From JBOGGN01 sp050744165 (GTDB lineage: Bacteria; Actinomycetota; Acidimicrobiia; Acidimicrobiales; Palsa-688): 23,292 bases of DNA. The stretch is from the NCBI GenBank assembly GCA_050744165.1, contig JBOGGN010000469.1, positions 1 to 23,292 on the forward strand, given 5' to 3'. The position numbers were made by a program, and so were the translations under genes. Below, in pieces: positions 1 through 6,919 of this stretch. The notes under the pieces are model-generated. The model ran no database searches. It was given only the letters and a program-made list of their open reading frames with translations, and was not told where the DNA came from. The first letter of the stretch is position 1; each line of letters begins with the position of its first letter.

Positions 1-18
1 CCCGCGTGGGGACGCGGG
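1..18 (-). terminator. Hairpin downstream of the diiron oxygenase gene
   Basis: A perfect 7-bp stem (CCCGCGT / ACGCGGG) closes a GGGG loop. It starts 36 nt beyond the stop codon of the minus-strand gene that ends at 54, where a terminator is expected. Any T-run on the minus strand would lie outside the window, so the call rests on stem and position only. Nothing else was seen between 19 and 53. Confidence 0.4.
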
Positions 19-53
19 TTATCCGCACCACCCCAAAGAACTTCTGACGCGGA

Positions 54-998
54 TTACGCAGCCGCCGGAGCCGCCTTGGGCTGGCCCTTGCGGTCGGTGC
101 CGGTAAGCCAGCGCCACGCGGGCGGAACGTGACCGGCCTTGATGGCCCCGTCCTTCAGGAGCGTCGCCAGGATCGGGCGGGTCGCATCCTGGCGGAGCTT
201 GACCATGTGCGGGGAGAGCTGCGCCTTTCGCCAGGTCGACCACTTCGGCAGGCCGATCGTCTCGTACACCCCGGGGTGGATGAGGATGGCGAACATCGCC
301 TCGACAACCACTGGCGCCAAGTGGCGGACCCGCCAGCGCTGGATGTAGTCGGAGTTGGCCCAGAGCTCGGGGAACACGGTCCGGGCGAAGGCCAGGTGAC
401 GGGCTTCCTCCAGGCGGTGGTACTTGTTGACGGCTCGCACGAACTCGTCGGTGTCGGGGTGCTCGCTGGTGCGCTTCTGGATCAGGTCGGGGATTTCCTC
501 GCCGGCCAGGACCAGCACGCAGAACAAGGCCGGGTAGTTGATCAGGTGGCGCAGCAGCCACCGCTTGCCCATCCCGCGGATGCCGTGCTCGAAGGGGCTC
601 ACGGCGACCGGCTCGATCTGGTGCAACAGGCGCACGAACATACGCGAGTGGCGGGTCTCCTCGCCGATCTCGTGGAGGGCGTAGGTCACCCGGGAGTCGG
701 CCAGCTTCTCGGTCTGGGCCATCGCCATGGCCATGCCGGCCATGAGCAGCGACTCGAACCGGATGCCCTCGGAGATGATCGAGGCCAGCTCCTCTCGGGA
801 CAAGGTGGCCCGTTGCTCGGGTGTCAGGTCCAAATTGAGGCTGGCGATGCTCAACAACTCATCGGGCATGATCTGGCCCGGGCCGATGGAACCGACCAGC
901 TCCACGTCGGGCTCGATGACGCGGCGGGCCGAGGCCTTCGAAAGCCGGTCGACGGTGGGCTCGGCCTCGGCGGTGGTGTGCCGGGCGGTGTTGATCAT
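54..998 (-). CDS. AurF-type diiron oxygenase
   Basis: This 314-aa soluble protein is a non-haem diiron oxygenase of the AurF (p-aminobenzoate N-oxygenase) family, helical bundles that use two irons and O2 for N-oxygenation or hydroxylation. The full ligand pattern is visible: E82; E114-x-x-H117 in a TRHSRMF context; E167/E168; and H194-x3-E198-x-x-H201. This matches the spacing of the AurF ligands E101, E136/H139, E196, H223/E227/H230. Length is typical of the family. The start is an ATG at 998 preceded by a purine-rich GGAAGGAAGG Shine-Dalgarno. It stands alone, divergent from the membrane protein at 1055, with no biosynthetic partner that would reveal the substrate. Many actinobacteria carry such orphan members. 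Family assignment is strong; the reaction is unknown. Confidence 0.85.
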   Translation of the reverse strand: MINTARHTTAEAEPTVDRLSKASARRVIEPDVELVGSIGPGQIMPDELLSIASLNLDLTPEQRATLSREELASIISEGIRFESLLMAGMAMAMAQTEKLADSRVTYALHEIGEETRHSRMFVRLLHQIEPVAVSPFEHGIRGMGKRWLLRHLINYPALFCVLVLAGEEIPDLIQKRTSEHPDTDEFVRAVNKYHRLEEARHLAFARTVFPELWANSDYIQRWRVRHLAPVVVEAMFAILIHPGVYETIGLPKWSTWRKAQLSPHMVKLRQDATRPILATLLKDGAIKAGHVPPAWRWLTGTDRKGQPKAAPAAA

Positions 999-1033
999 GG
1001 GGTGGCCTTCCTTCCGCGCGAACTGGCCATTCA

Positions 1034-1042
1034 GCCTACGCT
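1034..1042. promoter_or_regulatory. Overlapping divergent -10-like elements
   Basis: The 56-bp gap between the divergent genes holds AGCCTACGCT. It reads as TAGGCT on the minus strand and TACGCT on the plus strand, both fitting the TAnnnT -10 pattern of actinobacteria. No good -35 was found for either. The plus-strand element would put the transcript start close to the ATG at 1055, suggesting a very short or absent leader. This is weak evidence from a short motif. Confidence 0.25.
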
Positions 1043-1054
1043 GGCCCGGCCGCC

Positions 1055-2227
1055 ATGCGTCTCGCCCGGGACATCCTGCTCGACCTCCTCGGGGCGTACC
1101 TGGTAGTCATCACGCTGCTGTCGGCGATGCGCTCGACCATGCTGCCCCGCGGGGTCAAGTCGCCCATCGCTGGGTTCGTCTTGAACGCCACCCGGCTGCT
1201 GTTCCGGCTGCGGGCCGGGCGTTCCCCGACCTACGCCCGCAGGGACCGGGTGATGGCGACGTATGGGCCCGTCGCCCTCCTGCTCCTGCTGGTGACTTGG
1301 TACCTGCTCATCGTGCTCGGCTTCACCGCCTTGTACCTCGGGGCTGGGGTCAGCCACCTGGAAACGGCGTTCAAGCTGTCCGGCTCGGCCGGCTTCACCC
1401 TCGGCACCTCGATCGCCCCCACCCTGGCCACGAGCATCCTGAGCTACGCCGAGGCGGGCATCGGGCTGTTGATCCTCACCCTGCTGATCACCTACCTGCC
1501 CACCATGTACAGCGTGTTCGCGGCCCGGGAGGCGGCGGTGGCCCGCCTCCAGGTGCGGGCCGGCAACCCGCCGACCGCCTGGACGCTGCTCATCCGGTAT
1601 TACCGCATCGGGATGACCGGCCGGCTGAGCGAGCTGTGGCAGCAGTGGGAGGATTGGTTCGCGACCCTGGAGGAGTCGCACACGTCGTTCCCGATCATCG
1701 GGTTTTTCCGCTCCCCCCAACCCGACCAGTCGTGGGTCACGGCCGCAGGGACGGTGCTCGACGCCGCCTCGCTGTGGGCCTCGAGCGTCGAGCACCCCAA
1801 CGACCCCGACGTGCAGCTGTGCATCCGGGCCGGCTTCGTGGCTTTGCGGCGCCTGGCCGACTTCTTCAACGTGCCCTACAACGCCGACCCGGCGCCCACC
1901 GACCTCATCACCATCAGCCAGGCGGAGTACGACGAGGCGTGCCAGCAACTCGCCGACGCCGGCCTGCCGCTTGTCGCCGACCGGGAGGCGGGGTGGCGCA
2001 GCTTCCGGGGCTGGCGGGTCAACTACGACACGGTGCTGCTCAACCTGGCCCGCCTGGTGGAGGCGCCCATCGCCCCGTGGTCGAGCGACCGATCGCCGCT
2101 CGGACGGGAGAACCAATGGACGCTGCGCCGGGCCCTCACTCTCGGCCTGGCCACCGACTCCCGGCGCTTCCTCAAGGGCCGATCCAGTGCCGAGCCACGG
2201 TCGCCGCGTCGAGGACGTCGGGGTTGA
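1055..2227 (+). CDS. Membrane protein with pore-loop-like segment (ion-channel-like)
   Basis: This 390-aa protein has an N-terminal membrane part and a long soluble C-terminus. Hydrophobic segments lie at about 7-25, 70-95 and 133-155. Between the last two is a short segment, S109-G-S-A-G-F-T-L-G-T-S119, that resembles the pore helix and filter of two-TM potassium channels. The filter reads TLGTS rather than TVGYG, so potassium selectivity cannot be claimed. The roughly 230-residue cytoplasmic tail is helical with many Trp and Arg and resembles no domain I recognise. The last 56 bp overlap the 3' end of the convergent menC gene, so the basic tail (RRGRRG) may be an extension forced by the overlap. 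Most likely it is a conserved actinobacterial membrane protein of unknown function. Confidence 0.7.
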   Translation: MRLARDILLDLLGAYLVVITLLSAMRSTMLPRGVKSPIAGFVLNATRLLFRLRAGRSPTYARRDRVMATYGPVALLLLLVTWYLLIVLGFTALYLGAGVSHLETAFKLSGSAGFTLGTSIAPTLATSILSYAEAGIGLLILTLLITYLPTMYSVFAAREAAVARLQVRAGNPPTAWTLLIRYYRIGMTGRLSELWQQWEDWFATLEESHTSFPIIGFFRSPQPDQSWVTAAGTVLDAASLWASSVEHPNDPDVQLCIRAGFVALRRLADFFNVPYNADPAPTDLITISQAEYDEACQQLADAGLPLVADREAGWRSFRGWRVNYDTVLLNLARLVEAPIAPWSSDRSPLGRENQWTLRRALTLGLATDSRRFLKGRSSAEPRSPRRGRRG

Positions 2228-3272
2228 CGGTGGCACCGGTGCCGGGGCCGTCGGGGACCGCGATCGTCCCGTCGGGGTCGACCACCACCGGCGCCGTAAG
2301 GTCCTGGCGGTAGAAGCGGGCTGAGGCCGAGAGGTCGCCAGGGATGGAAAAATGCGGGAGCGCCGCCAGCGCCAGGTTGGCGGTCCGACCCACGCCGGTC
2401 TCCAGCAGGCCGCCGCACCACAAGGCCACGCCGTGGCGGGCGGCCACGTCGTGGATGCGCACCGCCTCCAGGTAACCCCCGACCCGTCCCGGCTTGACGT
2501 TGATGACCGCGCAGGCACCGAAGGCGATGGCTGCCTCGGCGGTGGCGGCCGAGGTGATCGACTCGTCCAGGCAGATCGGCGTCGTGAGGCGGGCCGCCCA
2601 GGCGGCGTGGCCGAGCAGGTCGTCGGGGGCCAGCGGCTGCTCCAGGCACAGGAGCCGGGCGGCATCCAGGGCTTGAAGGCGGCCCACGTCATCGCGGCGG
2701 TAGGCGCCGTTGGCATCGGCTTGCAGGGCCAGGTTGGGGAAGCGTTCCCGAACCTTGAGCACCGGGACGACGTCCCAGCCGGGCTGGATCTTCAGCTTCA
2801 CCCGGGTGTAGCCCTCTCCAGTGCGGCGGGCAACCTCCTCAAGGAGGGCATCGAGGTCACCGGTGAGGCCCACCGCGACGCCCGCCACTACTCGGGTCCT
2901 GGTCGCTCCCAGCCGGTGGGCCAGGCTCTCGCCGGTGACCCGGAGCTCGGCATCAAGCACGGCCAGCTCGATGGCAGCCTTCGCCATGTGGTGGCCCTGG
3001 ATGGGACCGATTCGGCCCGCCACCGCGGCCGCGTGGAGGGGCTGGCCGACCACCCGGGGCGCCAGGTGGTGGGCGAGGATGTCCCAGGCGCCATCCAGCC
3101 ACTCGGGGCTATAGGTGGGCGCGGGGAAGGCGGCGCATTCGCCCCACCCCTCGCTGCCGGGGCCGACTGCTCGGACCAGGATGACCTCGCGCTCGGTGAG
3201 GGTGCCCCCAGGCCAGCGCCAGGGCTGGACAAGGGGAAGGCGGACCCGGCGGAGCTCGACCGCCTCCAGCAC
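2172..3272 (-). CDS. menC: o-Succinylbenzoate synthase-type enolase superfamily enzyme
   Basis: This 366-aa enzyme belongs to the enolase superfamily, muconate-lactonizing subgroup, class II MenC. MenC dehydrates SHCHC to o-succinylbenzoate in menaquinone synthesis. Visible active-site residues: the K159-x-K161 base pair, metal ligands D186 (QADAN), E211 (LEQP) and D236 (CLDES), and the opposite-face base K260 in NVKPGRVGG. The WCGGLLETGVGR signature follows near residue 286. An N-terminal capping domain occupies about 1-120. The start is GTG, 9 nt after the rpiB stop, with only a weak ribosome site, suggesting coupling. It is last in the O-methyltransferase-rpiB-menC unit. No other men gene is in the window. 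OSBS enzymes of this class often also act as N-succinylamino acid racemases, so the true substrate remains open. Confidence 0.82.
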   Translation of the reverse strand: MLEAVELRRVRLPLVQPWRWPGGTLTEREVILVRAVGPGSEGWGECAAFPAPTYSPEWLDGAWDILAHHLAPRVVGQPLHAAAVAGRIGPIQGHHMAKAAIELAVLDAELRVTGESLAHRLGATRTRVVAGVAVGLTGDLDALLEEVARRTGEGYTRVKLKIQPGWDVVPVLKVRERFPNLALQADANGAYRRDDVGRLQALDAARLLCLEQPLAPDDLLGHAAWAARLTTPICLDESITSAATAEAAIAFGACAVINVKPGRVGGYLEAVRIHDVAARHGVALWCGGLLETGVGRTANLALAALPHFSIPGDLSASARFYRQDLTAPVVVDPDGTIAVPDGPGTGATVNPDVLDAATVARHWIGP

Positions 3273-3281
3273 GGGGTCGCC

Positions 3282-3815
3282 CTAGCGCTCCTCAGGCCCG
3301 GCCTGATCGACCGGCTTGCTTCGGTCCCCGCGCTGGCTGGTCGCCGCCGCGCCTGCCGACGCCTCGGCGGCACACTCGTCCCGCTCGATCTGGGCCAGCT
3401 CCTCGATGCGGGACACGTGGCGGCCCCCCTCGAAATCGGTGGCCAGCCAGGTGTCGACGATGACCAGGGCCAGCTGGGTGGCCAGGATCCGAGCCCCGAG
3501 GGCGAGCACGTTGGCGTTGTTGTGCTGGCGCGACAGGCGGGCGGTGAACTCGTCATGGCACAGAGCGGCTCGGACCCCGTGGACCTTGTTGGCCGCGATC
3601 TGCTCGCCCTGACCGCTGCCGCCGATCACGATGCCGAGATCGGCCTCGCCGCGGACCACCGCCCGGGCGGCGGCGGCGCAGAACGGCGGGTAGTCGACGG
3701 GCGCGGTGGAGTTGGTGCCGACGTCGATGGTCTCATGGCCGGCGGCGGCCAGGTGCTCGATCACCGCTGCCTTGAGCTCGAAACCGGCATGGTCGGAACC
3801 CAGTGCGATCTTCAT
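3282..3815 (-). CDS. rpiB: Ribose-5-phosphate isomerase B
   Basis: RpiB interconverts ribose-5-phosphate and ribulose-5-phosphate in the non-oxidative pentose phosphate pathway, in the cytoplasm. The 177-aa sequence opens with MKIALGSDHAGFELK, a typical phosphate/sugar site with D8 and H9. It carries GGSGQGEQIAANKVHG at 65-80. E71 sits where mycobacterial RpiB uses Glu75 as the catalytic base, in place of the Cys of the E. coli enzyme. RQHNNANVLALGAR (96-109) is also conserved. The last 30 residues are low-complexity and charged, an extension over a core of about 145-150 residues. An AGGAGG site lies just upstream of the ATG. The gene sits 23 nt downstream of the O-methyltransferase and 9 nt upstream of menC in the same transcription unit. 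Confidence 0.92.
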   Translation of the reverse strand: MKIALGSDHAGFELKAAVIEHLAAAGHETIDVGTNSTAPVDYPPFCAAAARAVVRGEADLGIVIGGSGQGEQIAANKVHGVRAALCHDEFTARLSRQHNNANVLALGARILATQLALVIVDTWLATDFEGGRHVSRIEELAQIERDECAAEASAGAAATSQRGDRSKPVDQAGPEER

Positions 3816-3838
3816 TCGGGCCTCCTGTTTCCTTCCTG

Positions 3839-4495
3839 TCAGCGCTTGACGGCCATGGTGACGCCGTCACGGATGGGCAGCATGGCGACCTCGACCCTCG
3901 GGTCGGCGACCACCTTGTCGTTGAAGGCCCGCATGGCCCGCACCTGGTCGCTGTCGCCGGCGTCCTCGGGATCGGCAACACGGTTCCGTTGCAGCACGTT
4001 GTCGATCAGGATGACCCCGCCGCTGCGGACCCGGGGCACGATTTCGTCCCAGTAGGTCGGGTAGCCACCCTTGTCGGCGTCGATAAACGCCAGGTCGAAG
4101 ATCGGTTCCTTAGGGAGCGCCTGCAGGGTCTCGGCGGCCGGGGCCAGGCGGAGCTCGATCTTGTCCGCCAGGCCCGCCTCGGCCCAGTACCGGCCGGCGA
4201 TGCGGGTCCACTCCTGGCTGACGTCGCAGCACAACAGATGGCCGTCGTCTCGCAGGCCGCGGGCGATGCACATAGCGGAGTACCCCGTGAAGGTGCCCAC
4301 CTCGACCGCGTTGGCCGCCTTGCTGACACGGGCGACCAGCGTCAGGAACGCACCTTCGTCAGGAGATATCTGCATGCCCGACACGTCGCCCAGCGCCTTG
4401 GTCTCGGCGATCAAGCGCCGGGACAGCTCGTCGAGCTGGCTGCTGTGAGCCACCAGGTAGGGGGGAACGGGATCCACCGGCGGGCGATCTGTCAT
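3839..4495 (-). CDS. Class I SAM O-methyltransferase (caffeoyl-CoA OMT family)
   Basis: This 218-aa cytosolic enzyme belongs to the Methyltransf_3 / CCoAOMT-like family, which moves a methyl group from SAM to a catechol-type hydroxyl using a divalent metal. The SAM motif VEVGTFTGYSA is at 64-74. The metal ligands of the family, D139 (FIDADK) with D165 and N166 (LIDNVLQ), are present, as is the K142 that follows DAD. Bacterial homologues are common single-domain proteins of about 220 aa, mostly with unknown substrates. It is the first gene of a minus-strand unit with rpiB and menC, and is divergent from the CFA-type methyltransferase with only 31 bp between their starts. The true acceptor cannot be read from the sequence. 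Confidence 0.87.
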   Translation of the reverse strand: MTDRPPVDPVPPYLVAHSSQLDELSRRLIAETKALGDVSGMQISPDEGAFLTLVARVSKAANAVEVGTFTGYSAMCIARGLRDDGHLLCCDVSQEWTRIAGRYWAEAGLADKIELRLAPAAETLQALPKEPIFDLAFIDADKGGYPTYWDEIVPRVRSGGVILIDNVLQRNRVADPEDAGDSDQVRAMRAFNDKVVADPRVEVAMLPIRDGVTMAVKR

Positions 4496-4526
4496 CCCCG
4501 AGTTTCTAGCGTGTCAGGCTGGGGGG

Positions 4527-5795
4527 ATGCCGACCTCCGCCGCTTCCGCCCTGGCGCCGCTCGTCCACGCGGTGCTCGGGGATCCGCTCCCCGTCGAGGT
4601 CCGCTTCTGGGACGGCAGCCGCATGGGGGCCGACGACGGGCCGGCCACCGTCCTCCTGCGCTCCCCCGACGCCCTGCGCCGGATCATGTGGTCGCCCAAC
4701 GAGGTGGGATTCGGCCGGGCCTTCGTGACCGGCGACGTCGAGATCGAGGGCAATCTCATCGAGGCCATCCGGACGATGTTCACCCAAGGTCCTCAGGACC
4801 TGCAGATCGGAACCCGCACCGTCGTCAGCACGCTGCTCGCGGCCGCCCAGCTGAAGGTCCTCGGACCGCCGCTGCCGCCCCCCGCCGAGGAGGCCAAGCT
4901 CCGGGGCGGGCGCCACTCGCGCCTGCGCGATGCTGCTGCCATTGCCCACCACTACGACGTGGGCAATGAGTTTTACGCCCTGTTCCTGGGCGACACCATG
5001 ACCTACAGCTGCGCCCGCTTCGCGAAGCCGGACTACACCTTGGACCAGGCCCAGAGCGCCAAGTACGACCTGATCTGCCGCAAGCTGGGGCTGCACGAAG
5101 GCATGCGGATGCTCGACGTGGGCTGTGGCTGGGGCGGCATGGCCATGCACGCGGCCGCCAACTACCAGGTGGCCGCGGTCGGCATCACGGTGTCCCAGCA
5201 GCAGTACGACCTGGCCCGCAAGCGCGTCGCCGAGGCGGGCCTGTCGGACTGGGTAGAGATCCGGCTCCAGGACTACCGAGACGTCGGCAGCGGCGGCGAA
5301 CGCTTCGACGCCATCTCCTCCATTGGCATGTTCGAACACGTCGGCAAGGAGATGATGGCCGCCTACTTCTCTGTGTTGTCGGGCGTGCTGGTCCCCGGCG
5401 GGCGGCTCTTGAACCACGCCATTTCCACACCCGAGGGAGCCTCGTTCGACCGGCGCAGCTTTACCGCCCGCTACGTTTTTCCCGACGGGGAACTCGAGGA
5501 CGTGGCCGACGTGGTGTCGTCCATGGAACTGGTCGGCATCGAAGTCCGCGACGTGGAATCCCTGCGGGAGCACTACGCCTTGACCCTGCGGGAGTGGGTG
5601 AAGAACCTCGACGCCAACTGGAACGAGGCGGTGGCCCTGGTCGGGCTCGTGCGGGCCCGTATCTGGCGGCTCTACATGGCGGCCGCGGTGGTGGGGTTCG
5701 AGATCAACCAGACGGCGATCCACCAGGTGCTTGGTGTCAAGACCCGCCCGGACGGGACCTCGGGGATGCCGATGACGCGTGCCGGCATGATCTGA
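4527..5795 (+). CDS. Cyclopropane-fatty-acyl-phospholipid synthase family methyltransferase
   Basis: This 422-aa enzyme uses SAM to add a methylene or methyl group to the double bond of unsaturated acyl chains in membrane lipids. An N-terminal domain of about 130 residues contains GRAFVTGDVEIEG, as in full-length CFA synthases. The SAM motif LDVGCGWGG is at 196-204. Family active-site residues are visible: C162 (YSCARF), E270-H271 (FEHVG) and H297 (LNHAIS), corresponding to the bicarbonate-site residues of mycobacterial cyclopropane synthases. A G-rich ribosome site precedes the ATG. The size also fits the actinobacterial group that makes 10-methyl fatty acids (BfaB/TmsB, UfaA1-like). That pathway needs a flavin reductase (TmsA), which is not next to it here, so the product is undecided between cyclopropane and 10-methylene/methyl lipids. 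Confidence 0.9.
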   Translation: MPTSAASALAPLVHAVLGDPLPVEVRFWDGSRMGADDGPATVLLRSPDALRRIMWSPNEVGFGRAFVTGDVEIEGNLIEAIRTMFTQGPQDLQIGTRTVVSTLLAAAQLKVLGPPLPPPAEEAKLRGGRHSRLRDAAAIAHHYDVGNEFYALFLGDTMTYSCARFAKPDYTLDQAQSAKYDLICRKLGLHEGMRMLDVGCGWGGMAMHAAANYQVAAVGITVSQQQYDLARKRVAEAGLSDWVEIRLQDYRDVGSGGERFDAISSIGMFEHVGKEMMAAYFSVLSGVLVPGGRLLNHAISTPEGASFDRRSFTARYVFPDGELEDVADVVSSMELVGIEVRDVESLREHYALTLREWVKNLDANWNEAVALVGLVRARIWRLYMAAAVVGFEINQTAIHQVLGVKTRPDGTSGMPMTRAGMI

Positions 5796-5838
5796 GGGGC
5801 GGCCGGCGCCCGCGCGCTGCCTACAATGTATGGCGACC

Positions 5839-5868
5839 TTGACAGTTCTTGTTAGGGAACCCTAACAT
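5839..5868 (+). promoter_or_regulatory. Sigma-70-like promoter of the iron ABC importer
   Basis: A perfect -35 hexamer TTGACA (5839-5844) is followed after 18 bp by TAACAT (5863-5868). This predicts transcription starting near 5874-5877, at or next to the TTG start codon at 5877, which implies a leaderless or almost leaderless mRNA. A second -10-like TACAAT lies at 5822-5827 without a good -35. The promoter is overlapped by the palindrome at 5850-5867. Confidence 0.6.
5850..5867. promoter_or_regulatory. Palindromic operator, DtxR/IdeR-like half-sites
   Basis: TGTTAGGGAACCCTAACA is a perfect inverted repeat with 8-bp arms and a 2-bp centre. It lies between -35 and -10 and covers most of the -10, the classic position for a repressor. 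The TTAGG and CCTAA half-sites resemble those of DtxR/IdeR metal-dependent repressors. The spacing is shorter than the 19-bp consensus (TTAGGTTAG-C-CTAACCTAA), so the protein may be a different DtxR/MntR-type regulator. The downstream ferric-iron importer makes metal control plausible. The palindrome is seen; the regulator is inferred. Confidence 0.55.
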
Positions 5869-5876
5869 CGATTTTC

Positions 5877-6911
5877 TTGTCTCCCGCAACCTACTTGCGC
5901 CCCACCGCCGCCGCCGTGGCGATCCTCGCGGTGCTGTCGGGCTGCTCGGGTGGATCGTCCTCGGGGGCGGGTCCCACGATCACTCTTTACAACGCCCAGC
6001 ACGAGCAGACCACCAACGCCCTGATCGCGGCCTTCACCGCCCAGACCGGCATCCGCGTCCGGGTGGACAGCAATTCCGAAGACGTACTCACCGCCCAGAT
6101 CGAGCAGGAGGGCAGCCGCAGCCCAGCCGACGTCGTCTACACCGAGAACTCAAACTGGCTGCAACAACTCGACGGGAAATCGTTGCTGGCGCCGGTGGAC
6201 CCGGCCACGCTGGCCAATGTCCCCACAGTCGACAGCGCGGCCAACGGCGACTGGGTAGGCGTCTCGGCCCGGGTCAGCGCGCTGGTCTACAACCCAAACA
6301 AGATCAGCGCCGCCCAATTGCCGACATCGGTGCTCGGCCTGGCCGATCCCAAATGGAAGGGCAAGATCGAGATCGCCCCGGCAGAGACCGACTTTTGGCC
6401 GGTCGTAAGTTCGGTCGTCCGGGCCTACGGCCAGACCGCGGCCCTCAGTTGGCTCAACGGGCTCAAGGCCAATGCCGGCTCGAACGACAACATCCCCGAC
6501 AACGAGACCCTGGTCAGCGACGTCAACAAAGGCGTGACCAGCATGGCGCTCATCAACTACTACTACTACTTCCGGCTCCAAGCCGAGATCGGCACGGCGG
6601 CGGTGAAGGCCAAGCTGGCGTTCCTCAGGCCCGGTGACCCCGGCTTTGTCGAGGACGTTTCCGGTGCCGCCATCTTGAAATCGTCGAAACATCCGGCGGC
6701 AGCACAGCAATTCCTGGCGTTTTTGACCGGGAGCGCCGGCCAGACGGCCCTGACGCGTAGCGACAGCTTCGAGTACCCCATCCATCCCGGGGTGGCCGCC
6801 AACTCGGTGTTGACACCATTCGACCAGGTGCATCCCGCGCCCTTCACGCCCACGGACCTCGGCACGGGGCTTGACGCCAAGATGCTGCTGCAGGAAGCAG
6901 GCCTGCTCTGA
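5877..6911 (+). CDS. Ferric-iron ABC transporter substrate-binding lipoprotein
   Basis: This 344-aa extracellular binding protein of the FbpA/FutA ferric-iron family captures Fe(III) outside the membrane and delivers it to the permease. A lipoprotein signal peptide ends in lipobox L20-S-G-C23, followed by a Ser/Gly linker. The mature protein starts ITLYNAQHEQ, as in FbpA proteins. Y228-Y231 in the segment INYYYYFRL match the adjacent tyrosines that bind iron in FbpA. The start is TTG: an in-frame TAG lies at 5853-5855 and no other usual start codon occurs between it and the signal peptide. No Shine-Dalgarno is seen, consistent with a leaderless transcript. The gene is first of a three-gene operon, 8 nt before the permease. 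Iron is inferred from family and tyrosines; another metal or small anion is less likely. Confidence 0.87.
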   Translation: MSPATYLRPTAAAVAILAVLSGCSGGSSSGAGPTITLYNAQHEQTTNALIAAFTAQTGIRVRVDSNSEDVLTAQIEQEGSRSPADVVYTENSNWLQQLDGKSLLAPVDPATLANVPTVDSAANGDWVGVSARVSALVYNPNKISAAQLPTSVLGLADPKWKGKIEIAPAETDFWPVVSSVVRAYGQTAALSWLNGLKANAGSNDNIPDNETLVSDVNKGVTSMALINYYYYFRLQAEIGTAAVKAKLAFLRPGDPGFVEDVSGAAILKSSKHPAAAQQFLAFLTGSAGQTALTRSDSFEYPIHPGVAANSVLTPFDQVHPAPFTPTDLGTGLDAKMLLQEAGLL

Positions 6912-6919
6912 AGGCGCCG

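Noticed and set aside
2172..2227. Convergent 56-bp overlap of the channel-like gene and menC as a frameshift artefact
   Set aside because: Both proteins end with plausible C-termini and short convergent overlaps are common; nothing shows a sequence error.
2352..4055. Plus-strand open frame of 567 codons across menC, rpiB and the methyltransferase
   Set aside because: It crosses three well-supported minus-strand genes and has shadow-like composition without motifs.
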